DNA of 64,000 nucleotides from Myxococcales bacterium. Lineage in GTDB: Bacteria; Myxococcota_A; Polyangia; Polyangiales; JADJMO01. Shown piece by piece: positions 16,799 through 26,169 of this stretch. The notes beneath the pieces were generated by a model. It did no database searches, was not told where the DNA came from, and worked only from the letters and a program-made list of their open reading frames with translations. Numbering within the stretch: position 1 is the stretch's first letter; every line of letters starts with the position of its first letter. The position numbers were made by a program, and so were the translations under genes. Location: assembly GCA_016709545.1 (NCBI GenBank), contig JADJMO010000013.1, forward strand, positions 124,001-188,000, given 5' to 3'.

Positions 16799-18255
16799 CG
16801 CGGCTCGAGCAGGCCCGCGGAGAGGAGCTGACGGACCGCGGCGAGCACCCTGGGCGCCACCATCGCCGCGGGCGCGCCGTGACGCTCGGCGAGGTCGCGC
16901 ACCGATCGCGCGACCGAGGAGCGATCCACGCTCTCGAGCAGGTCGCGCGACGCTGCGGCGAGGCCGAGCGGCTTGGCCAACGCCTCGCGCGGTGGCTGCG
17001 CCATCACGGCGTAAGGTGCGTCGGTGCCGTGGGGAGGAGACGCGAACGTGGTGCCCACGGGGATCGCGAGATCCGCCGCCTCGAGCGCCGCGTCGGGGCC
17101 CGCGACGAGGGTGTGCGCGAGGAAACGTCGCTCGAGCTGCTGCGCCGAGAGCGTGACGTCGGTGAGGGCCGGCGCCGACACCGAGGCGGTGAACGCGCCG
17201 CGCCCGACGACCGAGAGCGCGAGCCGCGTGCTCGTCACGCCGAGGCGGGCGAGGTGGTCGCGACGGGCCACCGCGGCCTCCGCGAACGCCGCCCCGAGGT
17301 CGGGGTGGTCGAGCGCCGCGTAGGCCGCAGAGTGCGCGTCGAGGTCGGCGTCCGCGCCCTCGAACAGGAGCAGCGAGAAGCCTTCGCCGAGGACGCGTGC
17401 GAGTCGGTCGACGAGCGGCTCGTCGGTCACCGGCAGGAGCGCGAGCGTCAGCGCGCGTCCATGGTCCGTGAGGTGCGGCCCGACCTCGGCGTGGATGCGC
17501 ACCGCGAGCTCGTCGCCACGGACGCCGCCATGCTGGTACGTCACGACGCCGAATCCGGCAGGGCGAGAGACGAACGGCGGCTGGGCGACGACGCGATCGA
17601 AGCGCTCACCGCGGACCGGATCGAAGAGATCGCCCTCGCGCACCGTGACGTTGTCGAGCCCGTTGAGGGCGACGTTGAGCCGCGCGAGCGCGACCGCCCG
17701 GGGGCTCACGTCGGTGGCGACGACCTGCGCGGCGTGACCGGCGAGCACCAGCGCGAGCGACCCCGCGCCGCAGCCGAGGTCGAGCGCGCGAGCGATCCGC
17801 TGCGGCGGCGCCACGGCGGGCAAGAACAGGCGCGTCGTGCCCCCGACCCCCATCACCGCCTCGCCGCCGTGGGAGAGCCAGTCGGAGAACGCGAGGCGCC
17901 CGCCGGGGAGCGCCCCGAGGAGCCACGGCGAGACGAAGCCCTCGGGCACCCGATCGAGGAGGCCCGCGTCGACGGCGGTGATGAGGTCGGTCTCGCCGAG
18001 CACGAGGCGCGCCTCGACCTCGGTAATCGGATCGCGGAACACGAACGCGCGGAGGGCGAGCGCGGTCGGATCGGGGCGCGCGCGCAGGCTCCTCCGCCGC
18101 AGCGGCTCGTACAGTGGATCGAAGGGGGCCTCGGACGGCGCCCGTGCAGCCGCGATGGCCTCGGGCGAGACAGCAAACGCCGAGAGGCGCGCGCCGAGCG
18201 CGCGCAGAGAGGCCGGCGAGAGACGCGCGAGGCGAGAGACGTCGGGCAACGCCAT
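16795..18255 (-). CDS. Class I SAM-dependent methyltransferase, paralogue B
   Basis: 486 residues, with the same three-part plan as the gene at 4846-6288: an N-terminal ~145-residue domain, a Rossmann methyltransferase, and a C-terminal region. SAM motif I is ALDLGCGAGSLAL near residue 152, then TDVSPRAVALARLN, and VVAQPPF near 221 in the NPPY position. The N-terminal domain shares FRDPITEVEARLVLGE with the FGDPVTRDEAREALGE of paralogue A. The target is unknown. The start lies 17 bp after the stop of the peptidase/TPR gene, so it is the last gene of that coupled operon. The stop overlaps that of the facing lipoprotein. Confidence 0.82.
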   Translation of the reverse strand: MALPDVSRLARLSPASLRALGARLSAFAVSPEAIAAARAPSEAPFDPLYEPLRRRSLRARPDPTALALRAFVFRDPITEVEARLVLGETDLITAVDAGLLDRVPEGFVSPWLLGALPGGRLAFSDWLSHGGEAVMGVGGTTRLFLPAVAPPQRIARALDLGCGAGSLALVLAGHAAQVVATDVSPRAVALARLNVALNGLDNVTVREGDLFDPVRGERFDRVVAQPPFVSRPAGFGVVTYQHGGVRGDELAVRIHAEVGPHLTDHGRALTLALLPVTDEPLVDRLARVLGEGFSLLLFEGADADLDAHSAAYAALDHPDLGAAFAEAAVARRDHLARLGVTSTRLALSVVGRGAFTASVSAPALTDVTLSAQQLERRFLAHTLVAGPDAALEAADLAIPVGTTFASPPHGTDAPYAVMAQPPREALAKPLGLAAASRDLLESVDRSSVARSVRDLAERHGAPAAMVAPRVLAAVRQLLSAGLLEPR

Positions 18256-18272
18256 GGGCGAGGCAGCGTAGC

Positions 18273-20549
18273 TCAGAGGCCCGTCTTGCACCGGGCGGCC
18301 CAGCGCAGCACACCGGCGCGGCGCCCCTCGTTGGCCGCGGGCGCCGCGAGGTAACGCGCGAGCGCGGCGTCGACGAGGGCAGGACGAGCCTTGGGCTCGG
18401 CGGCGCACGCGGCGACGACGAGCAGCCGCGCGGCCTCGCGAGGGAGCCGCGGCGAGACCTGCGCGAGCAGGCTCGGGTCGAGCGCGAGCAAGAGCGCGCT
18501 GGCCTCGTCCCAGGACTTGTCGTCGACGAGCTTGCGGGCGACGAGGTAGCGGGCGAGCGTGCCCTCGATCGGGTCGCCGTCGCGCGCCGAGGCGGCGGCC
18601 ACCGCGAGCATCGCGGCGTCGCGGTCGTCCTTGCCGTCCTTCGGGCCGAAGCGCGCGGCGAGGAGGCGACCGAAGAGCTGCGCGCGCGTGACGCTCGTGG
18701 CCGCGAACCGCTTCACGTCGAGCGTGCGCGCGGCGTCGTCGTCGAGCACCTCGGCCCGCGCCGCGTCGTAGAGAGCGGCCGCCTCCTCGAGCCGCCCCGC
18801 GCGCAGGGCGAGGTCGCCGAGCGCCTCGCGGACACGGTTGCGGTGAGTGGTCGGCGTGCGCGGGTCGTCGACGAGGAGCCGCAGCTGGGCGGCGAGGCCC
18901 ACGAGGTCGCCGCGCAGGCCCGCGATCTTCGCGAGGTCGACGCGCGCGGCCGGGTCGGCGACGTCGAGCCGGAGCAGCGCGCGGAAGTGCGCCTCGGCGC
19001 CGGCGAGATCGCCCTCGTCGCGGCAGTGCTCCGCCTCGTCGCGCAGGCGCTCCACCACGTGCGGGCACCGCCGGCCCCAGATGGCCGGCCGCGAGAAGCG
19101 CGCCTTGGCCACCGCGAACGCCTCGGGGGGCAGCGTGACCGCGTCGAGCGAGGCCCTGAACGCGGCCTCGGCGGTGGCGAACGACACCCCGAACGCGGCT
19201 TCGAAGCGCGCGCCGCCGTACCAGGCGCGCACCGCGGCCCCCTGCCCTCGCTCGTACAGGTGCCCCACGAACGCGCCGGCGACCGTGTAGGCGAGCGACG
19301 AGTTCTGCGCGAGGAAGCCGCCCCCGAACGTGCGGGAGAGCGGCGGGAGCAGCTCGAGATCGCGCATCGCGCGCGCCCACTGCAGCGGGGTGAGCTCGTC
19401 GCGGTCGGGGGAGGCGAACACCGCGATGCCCTCGACGAGCCCGGGGTTCGGGAACAGCCCGCCCGCCACGCGGAACGGCCCCGCGCCGAAGGCCCCCGCG
19501 ACCACGTGCGCGAGCTCGTGCCCGAGCACCGGGTGCGGGTACGCGGACATCTGCAGGTAGACCTCCTTGCGCCAGGGCTTCGCGACGTAGGTCTCGGCGG
19601 CTCCCATGAGCCTTCGCTTCTGCTCGGCGTCGTGGAAGAAGAACGCGGTGACGCGCTCGGGCCCGCGCGCGCCGAGCCGCGCCTCGACCATCGCGAGCTC
19701 CTCCTCGCAGTCGCGCAGGAGCAGGTCCGCGTCGACCTTCGCGGTCGCGCGGGGGAACACGACGTCGCAGCGCGGGCCGCTGAGCCGGCCACCGAGCGTG
19801 GCGGCGATCGACGCCGAGGTGCTGCGGTGACCGAGCGAGGTGCCGGAGAGGACCAGCGCGAGCGAGGCGATCGCCGCCAGCCCGCCGACGATCGGCGCGC
19901 TCGGCAGCCAGAGTCGTCCGGTGTCCGCGTCACGCGCCAGGTGGCGAGAGACCCCGACGAGCGCGATCAGCGTGGCGAGCGTGCCGGCGCGGTAGGTGAG
20001 CAGCGGCCCGCCGGCGTCGACCACCTCGTCGTAGAGCGTGCCGCTGAAGAACCCGACGTAGGGATCGTAGGCGAAGACCGCCGGTGAGAAGTAGAACCAG
20101 AGGCCGGCGACGAGCGCGGTGGTGAGCGGCGTGAGGCCCGCGATCGACACCGCGAGCCACCGACGCCGACCCGCGACGAGGCACGCGACCGCGCCCGCCC
20201 CACCCCCGAGCACGCTGCCGAGCCCCGGACCGAGCGCGAACGTGACGAGGCCACCCCACGGGTCGCACATGCCGACCCGGAGCCCATGCACGAGCGCCGT
20301 GGCGAGCGCGATCGTGGCGAGGAGGGCCCCGAGACGCATGCCGCGCGCGACGCGGTCCGCCGGGCTCTCCGCGCGCAGGCGGCCCGCGTGGTACCCCTCG
20401 AGGGCCGCGACGATGGCCGCGACCGTGGGCACGTGCAGGCCGGTCGCGATCGCGTGTTCGTAGCCAGGCCCCGCGAACAACGGCAAGAAGCCGAGGCCGA
20501 GGCCCGCCGCCGCGACGAGCGCCGAGGCGACGAGCCGCGCCCGGGTCAA
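18273..20549 (-). CDS. Polytopic membrane HExxH metallopeptidase with TPR-like tail
   Basis: 758 residues from a TTG start at 20549, which overlaps the TGA of the preceding gene (TTGA) and follows GAGGGGGCGGG. The first ~230 residues contain about seven hydrophobic helices. After a linker comes a gluzincin-type site: HELAH at residues 344-348 and a Glu 25 residues later in GLVEGIAVF (E373), the pattern of zinc peptidases of the MA clan. The C-terminal ~250 residues are helix-turn-helix repeats (AEAHFRALLRLDVADP, LVGLAAQLRLLVDD) resembling TPRs. Such a protease facing the periplasm with a protein-binding tail could process or control envelope proteins; that role is inferred. A long ATG-started frame reading from 21137 is spurious. 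Confidence 0.82.
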   Translation of the reverse strand: MTRARLVASALVAAAGLGLGFLPLFAGPGYEHAIATGLHVPTVAAIVAALEGYHAGRLRAESPADRVARGMRLGALLATIALATALVHGLRVGMCDPWGGLVTFALGPGLGSVLGGGAGAVACLVAGRRRWLAVSIAGLTPLTTALVAGLWFYFSPAVFAYDPYVGFFSGTLYDEVVDAGGPLLTYRAGTLATLIALVGVSRHLARDADTGRLWLPSAPIVGGLAAIASLALVLSGTSLGHRSTSASIAATLGGRLSGPRCDVVFPRATAKVDADLLLRDCEEELAMVEARLGARGPERVTAFFFHDAEQKRRLMGAAETYVAKPWRKEVYLQMSAYPHPVLGHELAHVVAGAFGAGPFRVAGGLFPNPGLVEGIAVFASPDRDELTPLQWARAMRDLELLPPLSRTFGGGFLAQNSSLAYTVAGAFVGHLYERGQGAAVRAWYGGARFEAAFGVSFATAEAAFRASLDAVTLPPEAFAVAKARFSRPAIWGRRCPHVVERLRDEAEHCRDEGDLAGAEAHFRALLRLDVADPAARVDLAKIAGLRGDLVGLAAQLRLLVDDPRTPTTHRNRVREALGDLALRAGRLEEAAALYDAARAEVLDDDAARTLDVKRFAATSVTRAQLFGRLLAARFGPKDGKDDRDAAMLAVAAASARDGDPIEGTLARYLVARKLVDDKSWDEASALLLALDPSLLAQVSPRLPREAARLLVVAACAAEPKARPALVDAALARYLAAPAANEGRRAGVLRWAARCKTGL

Positions 20550-21385
20550 CCCGCCCCCTCGGCCACCGGCATCGAGTCCGCCACCCGCAGGGCGCGCGCG
20601 ACGACGCTGCCGCGCAGCGCGACCCGCCCGAACGCGAGGGCCTGGTGCGCGACGAAGATCGCGAACACCGAGCGGGAGCCGGTGGAGAACGCGGCGCCGA
20701 AGCCGAGCAGGCCGGCGGCGGCGATCCAGCGCGGCAGCGCCAGACCCGTGAGGGCGAGCACCCGCTTCGGCGCGCGCAGGGCGAGGGCCAGCCCCGCGCC
20801 GAGCGAGCAGTCGCGCCGCGTGCAGAGGGCGGCGACGAGGTCGACGAACGCCTTGAACGAGGCGAGCACGAACGCGGTGAAGAGCACCGGGAACGCGAGC
20901 GCGATCACCGAGGCCCGCGGCGTCGCGCCGTCGAGCTTGGGCATCATGGTGGAGATCGGGAAGACGCCGCAGACGAGCACGAGCACGAGGGTGCCGATCA
21001 ACGCGATGGCGGCGAGGCCGACCATGCGCGCGGCGAGGCCGAAGGTGCGCTCCCCGAGGCGCGGCGCGCGGAGCTCGCCCTCCTCCGCGAGGCCCGCGAA
21101 CAGCGCGCCCTCGAGGAAGATGGACAGCGCCCACCACACGACCAGGCCGATCGCCGTGCCGCCGACGAGCGCCCGCAGGGCGACGCCGTGCTGCATCGCG
21201 AGGTCGAACAGCACGTGCATGCCGGGCGTCCAGAACGCCACCTTGTCGCCGTCGGGGTGGTTGCCGAGCACGCGCGCGGCGAGCTCGGCGAACGGCGCGG
21301 CGAGCACCCAGGCGACCACGAGCTCGAGGGCGAAGAAGGCCGTCAGCAGGCCGAGCCGACGACGAGCGGCGGGCAGCGCGCTCAT
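20546..21385 (-). CDS. Polytopic membrane protein of the peptidase operon
   Basis: 279 residues with about six hydrophobic segments (such as LLTAFFALELVVAWVLAAPFA and MVGLAAIALIGTLVLVLVCG). No enzymatic motif. The loop between helices 1 and 2 (NHPDGDKVAFWTPGMHVLFD) is probably periplasmic. Its ATG overlaps the TGA of the M1-type gene (ATGA) and its TGA overlaps the TTG of the next gene, so all three are coupled and probably made in fixed ratio. It may hold the two peptidases together in the membrane, but this is guesswork from gene order. Confidence 0.75.
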   Translation of the reverse strand: MSALPAARRRLGLLTAFFALELVVAWVLAAPFAELAARVLGNHPDGDKVAFWTPGMHVLFDLAMQHGVALRALVGGTAIGLVVWWALSIFLEGALFAGLAEEGELRAPRLGERTFGLAARMVGLAAIALIGTLVLVLVCGVFPISTMMPKLDGATPRASVIALAFPVLFTAFVLASFKAFVDLVAALCTRRDCSLGAGLALALRAPKRVLALTGLALPRWIAAAGLLGFGAAFSTGSRSVFAIFVAHQALAFGRVALRGSVVARALRVADSMPVAEGAG

Positions 21386-23485
21386 GGCCCGAGCCCCCGC
21401 ACCAGCACGCCGAGCCACGCGATCGCGCGCTCGCGGCTCACCGCGGCGCCGCCGCCCTTGCCCGGCGCCGAGTACCAGTTGTTGAGGCGGTTCTTGTCGA
21501 GGGGGATCTTGTAGTCGGGGTCGATCACCGCGCCGACGAGCTCGGTCGGGCCGTCGGCGTCGATGCGCAGCCAGGACACCGGCTTTTCGAGGTCGACCGG
21601 CGGGATGTCGACGATCGCCGGCGCGCGGACGAAACGCACGACGCGCCGCGAGCGGCTGCCGTCGGCGAAGCGGAGCTCGACGTCGACGGGGAGGTCGACG
21701 ACGCCGCGGCGGCCGATCCACACGCTCGAGCGGTAGCCGGCCTCGAGCTTGCCGCTCTCGAGCTTCACCCGCCCGCTCGGACCGTCGAACCAGCCGGCGG
21801 GCGCGGTGCGGCGCTCGCTCTGCAGCTGCTCGACGTAGTAGTCGAGCGTGGTCGGCGTGGTGAGCGCGAGGCGCGCGGCCTCGCCGCACGAGGTGCCGAG
21901 GTGCGTGGAGAGGGTGTCGAGCAGGTCGCTCGGCTTCGGGTGGCGGAAGCGCTGAGCCCGCGTGTAGACGCCGAGCGCCGTGTCGAACGCCTCGGCGCCG
22001 CAGGCGTTGCGCACGCTCACCATCGCCATCGCGGTCGCGCCGTAGATGCGGGCGCCGTAGGAGCGCCCCGAGGCGAAGGCCCACGCGGGCTGGAAGATCG
22101 GCTCCTCGAACGGCGGGTTCGCGCCGCGGCGGTGGAACAGGTCTTCGCCGATCTGCAGCGGACCGAGGCTCACCGCGGAGCCGCCGGGGAACAGCGTGCC
22201 GAGCGCGAGCTCGTCGGCGAGCGAGTTGAGGCCCTCGTCGCCCGCGGGCCACTCCACCTCGTGGGTGCCGACCAGGCCGTAGAACCACTGGTGACCGAGC
22301 TCGTGCACCGTGACGCCCTCGACCTCGTGCAGGCCGTGGTTCGGCAGGCCCGAGCCGCCGGTGGTGATGAGCGTCGGGTACTCCATGCCGCCCGCCTCGT
22401 CCGCGCCCGACGGCGGGTGCACGATGGTGAGCACGGAGTAGGGATAGGCGCCGAAGCGGGCGCCCTTGTCGCGGAGGCCGTGGATCGCCGACTCGAGCGA
22501 GCGCTGCGCGGGCTCGTCGTACCCCGGCGGGTAGAGCAGGCGGATGGCCACGTGGGCGCCGCCCTCGACGAACGAGCCCGTCTTCTCGGAGAACTTGTCC
22601 CAGGCGGTCCACGCGAAGTCGTGCACGTCGTCGAGCGTGTGGCGCACCACGCGCCGCCCGCCCTCGACCTTGGACGAGGCGAGCGCGCCGCTCGCGCCGA
22701 CGACGAACCGCTCGGGGACGTCGATGGTGACGTCGTACTGGCCGTAGTCCGCGTAGAACTCGGCGACGTGGTGGAACGGGAACGAGGCCCAGGCGCCGTT
22801 CTCCTCGAGCTTCGCGAACTTGGGGAACCACTGGCCGGCGAAGTGGAACGAGCCGTGGTAGCCGGTGCGCTCGCTCACCTCGGGCAACGCGTCGTGGAAC
22901 TCCACCGCGAACTCCACCGACTCGCCGGGCTTGATCGGGTGCGGCAGCGGCACCTCGACGTCCGTCTCGTCGTCGGGGGTGCCCTCGGGGCGCGGCTCGA
23001 TCGAGTCCTGCGGCGACTCGCCGGCGTGCCCGACGTACTTGCGCGCGGGCCACAGATCTTTGCCCCTCGAAGACGAGGCTCTTGACGTCGCAGAAGCCGG
23101 GGAGCGCCCGCACGGTCGCCGCGAAAGCCCCGACCCGCGCGCGGCGGAAGACGGTGCGGTCGTTCTTGAAGGCGTTGAGATAGAGGTGGAGGCGGACCCG
23201 GTCGAGCGCGACGTTCGCGACGTTGCGGAGCACCATGGTGCCCTTGCCGTCGATGGTGTGCTGGTCGGGGTCGAGCTTGGCCGAGAGCACGTAGCGGACG
23301 ACGCGGTCGGCCTGGGCGGGCATCGCCGGCCAGCCCTGCGGCGGCGGGTTCACGACCGGGGCCGGCTTGGCCACCACCGCGGCGGGCGCGAACGAGCGGA
23401 CGCCCGCGACGATGCCGAGCACGCCGAGGCAGAGGAGCCCCACGGCCTCGAGCACGTCTCGCTTCGCCCCACCGGTGTCGCCCAT
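21382..23485 (-). CDS. M1-family-type zinc metallopeptidase with N-terminal membrane anchor, one-base frameshift near 23062
   Basis: About 700 residues when joined. An N-terminal hydrophobic helix (residues ~12-30) anchors it. The M1 fold follows, with the beta-rich domain (TMVLRNVANVALDRVRLHLYLNA), an exopeptidase-like GGMEYP near residue 365, and the zinc site HELGH near residue 394 with the third ligand 19 residues on (PAGDEG), matching HExxH-(18)-E. The C-terminal part is beta-rich and variable. The N-terminal ~140 residues lie in another frame: one extra base in a C4 run at 23061-23064 explains it and gives SLVFEGKDLWPARKYVGH. ATG 23485 is the likely start; 23512 is an alternative. It heads the coupled operon and diverges from the 23528 lipoprotein. 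Confidence 0.82.
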
Positions 23486-23527
23486 CGAGAAGGGCGTGAT
23501 TAGCACGTGCATGCTACGAACGGGACC

Positions 23528-24797
23528 GTGCGTGCGCTCCACCTCTGCCTCGGCCTCGGGTTCTTCGCGGCGGGGTGCCAGCAGACCGAGACCGGACCGT
23601 TCGTCCTGACGGTCAGCGGAGGCCTCGAGGGCGCGCCGCTCGCGGGCGCCGAGGTGAGCAAGGTGGAGCTCCGCGTCCGCTCGCTCGCCGGCGAAGAGAA
23701 GGCGGTGGCGACGGCCACGCGCGCGGCGGGTGGCCTCGATCTCCCGGACGCCGCGCGCTCCGGTCAGGGCTCGCTCGCCGTCGCTGGCCTGTCCGCGACG
23801 GGAGCGGTGGTCGCGTACGGCCGCACGATCCCGATGGACCTCGGGGGCCTCGTCGATGCGACGAGCTCGCTCCGGGTGATGGCCCAACCGGTCGGGACCG
23901 CTGCGCGCATCCTCACGCTGCCGCACGCGGTCCACGCCCCGCGGTGCGGCCTCGTCGGCGTGCGCTTCCTCGTGATCGGAGATGCGAGCTCGACCGCGCT
24001 GCAGGTCGTCGACCTCTTGAACTGGACCTCCTCCGACGAGTCGTCGGCGCTGCCGTTCGCGCCCGAGACGCTGGCCACCGCGGGCGCCTACGTGCTCGCG
24101 CTCTCGGCCAAGGGGAAGTCGCGCTCGTCGATCCGAGGCGGGCACCACCACCACGCCGGCCGCGCCGACGGGGGCGACGTTCGCCGAGGTCGTGGGCGGC
24201 AAGGTGGTGGTGGGCGACGACGGCGCCGCGTGGATCGTCGGCGCCGGTCGCGCGAGCGGCGCCACCGATCTCGTGCTGCGCCTCGGCACCGACGGCACGC
24301 TCGCCGCGCGTCGCCTCGGCACCGCTCGCACCGGCGCCGCGGTCGCGTGGGTCCCGAGCCGGGGCGTCGTCGTCGCCTACGGCACGCCGGTGGGTCCGCT
24401 CGAGATCCTCTCGCCGACCGCCACCGTGGCCGCGCCGCTGCCGTTTCCCGCCGAGGCGGCGGTCGGTGGCGTCCTCGCGCCGTGGGACAGCGCCCGCGTG
24501 CTGCGTGTGGACGACGAGGGGCGCGGCACGTTCCTCGATCTCGGGTGCGGCTCGGGCTGCGCGCCGACGGCCGCGTTCGACGCGGGCAAGGGCGTGGGCG
24601 CACAGGCGCTGGGCCTCGAGGGGGGCGGCGTCGTCGCCTTGCGCGCGGGCACCGTGCAGCTGCTCGAGGGAGCGGCGCCCCGCAGCCTCGGGAGCGCGGC
24701 GACCGCGGGGTGCGCCGTCGCCCTGCCCACGGGTGTGGTCGCGATCGCGATCGAAGGCGATGCGGTCCTGCGCACGGTGCTCGGCTCGCGCAAGTGA
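23528..24797 (+). CDS. Lipoprotein, probable beta-propeller-like, two nearby one-base frameshifts near 24115 and 24142
   Basis: About 423 residues when joined. A signal peptide ends in lipobox FAAGC. The first ~190 residues (TGPFVLTVSGGLEGAPLAGAEVSKVELRVR is broken into beta strands) resemble an Ig-like or carboxypeptidase-regulatory fold. From 24150 on, repeated strands such as VVVGDDGAAWIVG and VRVLRVDDEG-type segments suggest a propeller. The frame shifts twice within 30 bp: bases appear missing in the G4 run at 24113-24116 and near ccgagg (24140-24145). With both restored, the reading is SAKGEVALVDPEAGTTTTP. GTG 23528 and GTG 23507 are both possible starts. Function is unknown. Confidence 0.65.
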
Positions 24798-24823
24798 GCG
24801 ACCCGCGTGCTACGACCAAGAGG

Positions 24824-25417
24824 ATGGCCGATCCCCGCCCCACGACCGTGCGCGCCGACCGCTCCGGGGTCGAGGGGCGTCCAGGCTTCCGCTTCCCCAT
24901 GAGCTGGCTCTGGATCGTCGTCGCCATCGTGGCGTTCAAGGTCGTGATCCTGCCGGGGCTCCTCGAGAACAACCACGCGCTCGTCGGCAAGCCGGTCCCC
25001 AAGCTCCGCCTCCCGCAGCTCGTGGGCGCGCCGGCCACCCAGAAGGGCGCCGCCGCCGTCGAGCTCGACAAGCTCGCCGGCAAGGTCGTGGTGGTCGATT
25101 TCTGGGCGCCCTGGTGCGGGCCGTGCCGGCAGGAGATGCCCGTGCTCGACGGCATCGCGCGCAAGTACGCGAGCTCCGACGTCATCGTGATGGGCGTGCT
25201 CGTCGACCCCGACCGCGACGGCGCGCGCGACGTGCTCGCCCAGGGGCACATCGGCTACCCGCAGCTCGACGACGACACCGGCCTCGCCTCCAAGGCCTTC
25301 ACGATCCGCTCGCTGCCGAGCCTCGTGGTCGTCGACCGCAAGGGCGTCGTGCGCACCTACCGCGCCGGCTACACCTCCGAGGCGGAGCTCGAGGCGGCGA
25401 TCAAGTCGGCGATGTGA
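24824..25417 (+). CDS. Membrane-anchored TlpA/ResA-like thioredoxin
   Basis: 197 residues. A cytoplasmic N-terminus is followed by one hydrophobic helix (residues ~27-46, WLWIVVAIVAFKVVILPGLL) and a thioredoxin fold in the periplasm. The active site is WAPWCGPC near residue 100, and the cis-Pro is in RSLPSLVVVDRKG. TlpA/ResA proteins reduce disulfides in the periplasm, for example in cytochrome c maturation, or act as reductants for outer-envelope Cys proteins; no cytochrome genes are nearby. This region does encode many Cys-rich exported proteins, which is suggestive only. ATG 24824 follows AAGAGG. It converges with the lipoprotein at 25423. Confidence 0.9.
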   Translation: MADPRPTTVRADRSGVEGRPGFRFPMSWLWIVVAIVAFKVVILPGLLENNHALVGKPVPKLRLPQLVGAPATQKGAAAVELDKLAGKVVVVDFWAPWCGPCRQEMPVLDGIARKYASSDVIVMGVLVDPDRDGARDVLAQGHIGYPQLDDDTGLASKAFTIRSLPSLVVVDRKGVVRTYRAGYTSEAELEAAIKSAM

Positions 25418-25422
25418 GGTGC

Positions 25423-25977
25423 TCAGCCGCAGGTGGACGGCTTGCCGGCCTTGAGGGTCTTCCAGACCCACTTGGTGCCGGTCCACTTCCAGGTCTGGGT
25501 GTAGAGGAAGCAGTTGGTCGAGCCCTTGCCGGCCGCCTCCTCGAGCACCTCGATCTCGGCGTCCTCCAGGTTGCCCTGCAGGCGGGTCTCGCTGACGGTC
25601 GTCTTGGTGATGCGGATGCCGTCCACGTGCAGCTTCTTGCACTTGGCCTCGAGGTCCTTGGCGAGCTTGTCGCCGTCGGCGCCGTCCGCGAAGTACTTGC
25701 GGAGCATGCCAGGGGTCGCGTTGGCGTCGGCGGCCATGATGCGCGACTCGTCGGCCTTGAGCTCGAGCGCCGTCTGCTCGAGCGACTTCTTGCGCTCGGC
25801 GTACTTCTGCTCGGCGGGGTCCACCTGCGAGGCGCTGGCGCTCGCGACGACCTTCTGCGCCGAGTTGCTGGCGGCGAGCGCCTCGGCGAGCTTCTCGGCC
25901 CCGGACTTCTCCTTGTCGCAGCCCACGGCGGCGACGAGACCCAGACCGAGAGCGAAGAGCGGAACCAGCGGACGCAT
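25423..25977 (-). CDS. Lipoprotein of unknown function (184 aa), paralogue of the 45807 lipoprotein
   Basis: A signal peptide ends in lipobox AAVGC (C20). A helical Ala/Ser/Lys-rich segment with a coiled-coil look (residues 25-75) leads to a small domain ending in KWTGTKWVWKTL and a terminal Cys. The C-terminal domain matches the lipoprotein that begins at 45807: TNCFLYTQTWKW here corresponds to TRCTRFKLVWKL there, and both start with a Lys-Leu-Ala-Glu helix after the lipidated Cys. Function unknown. It lies just left of the insertion sequence, so its native upstream region has been displaced. Confidence 0.75.
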   Translation of the reverse strand: MRPLVPLFALGLGLVAAVGCDKEKSGAEKLAEALAASNSAQKVVASASASQVDPAEQKYAERKKSLEQTALELKADESRIMAADANATPGMLRKYFADGADGDKLAKDLEAKCKKLHVDGIRITKTTVSETRLQGNLEDAEIEVLEEAAGKGSTNCFLYTQTWKWTGTKWVWKTLKAGKPSTCG

Positions 25978-26078
25978 GGCGCAAGCGTCCAGAGGACGGC
26001 CGCCGCCGTCAAGTTTGTGGATGGAACGGGTGGTGCGACGTGACGTCCGGGCAGTGGGAAACCCGGCGGCTCAGACAA

Positions 26079-26090
26079 GATGAAACGGCC
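26079..26090 (+). repeat. Left subterminal inverted repeat of the IS1111-group element
   Basis: GATGAAACGGCC, identical to the reverse complement of 27525-27536. It lies 79 bp upstream of the transposase start. IS1111-group elements carry such short inverted repeats set in from the true ends. Confidence 0.8.
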
Positions 26091-26169
26091 GGCTGCCTGC
26101 GCTGAGTGCGCGGGTTAGCCTGGAATCTGCGAAGAAGCGCGGCCAGAGCCGCAAGCGGAGGAGCCGGCC

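Noticed and set aside
20546..24331. 1261-codon minus-strand frame spanning three genes
   Set aside because: It contains the membrane-protein gene and the N-terminus of the M1 gene, but between them it reads antiparallel nonsense where the M1 gene is in another frame.
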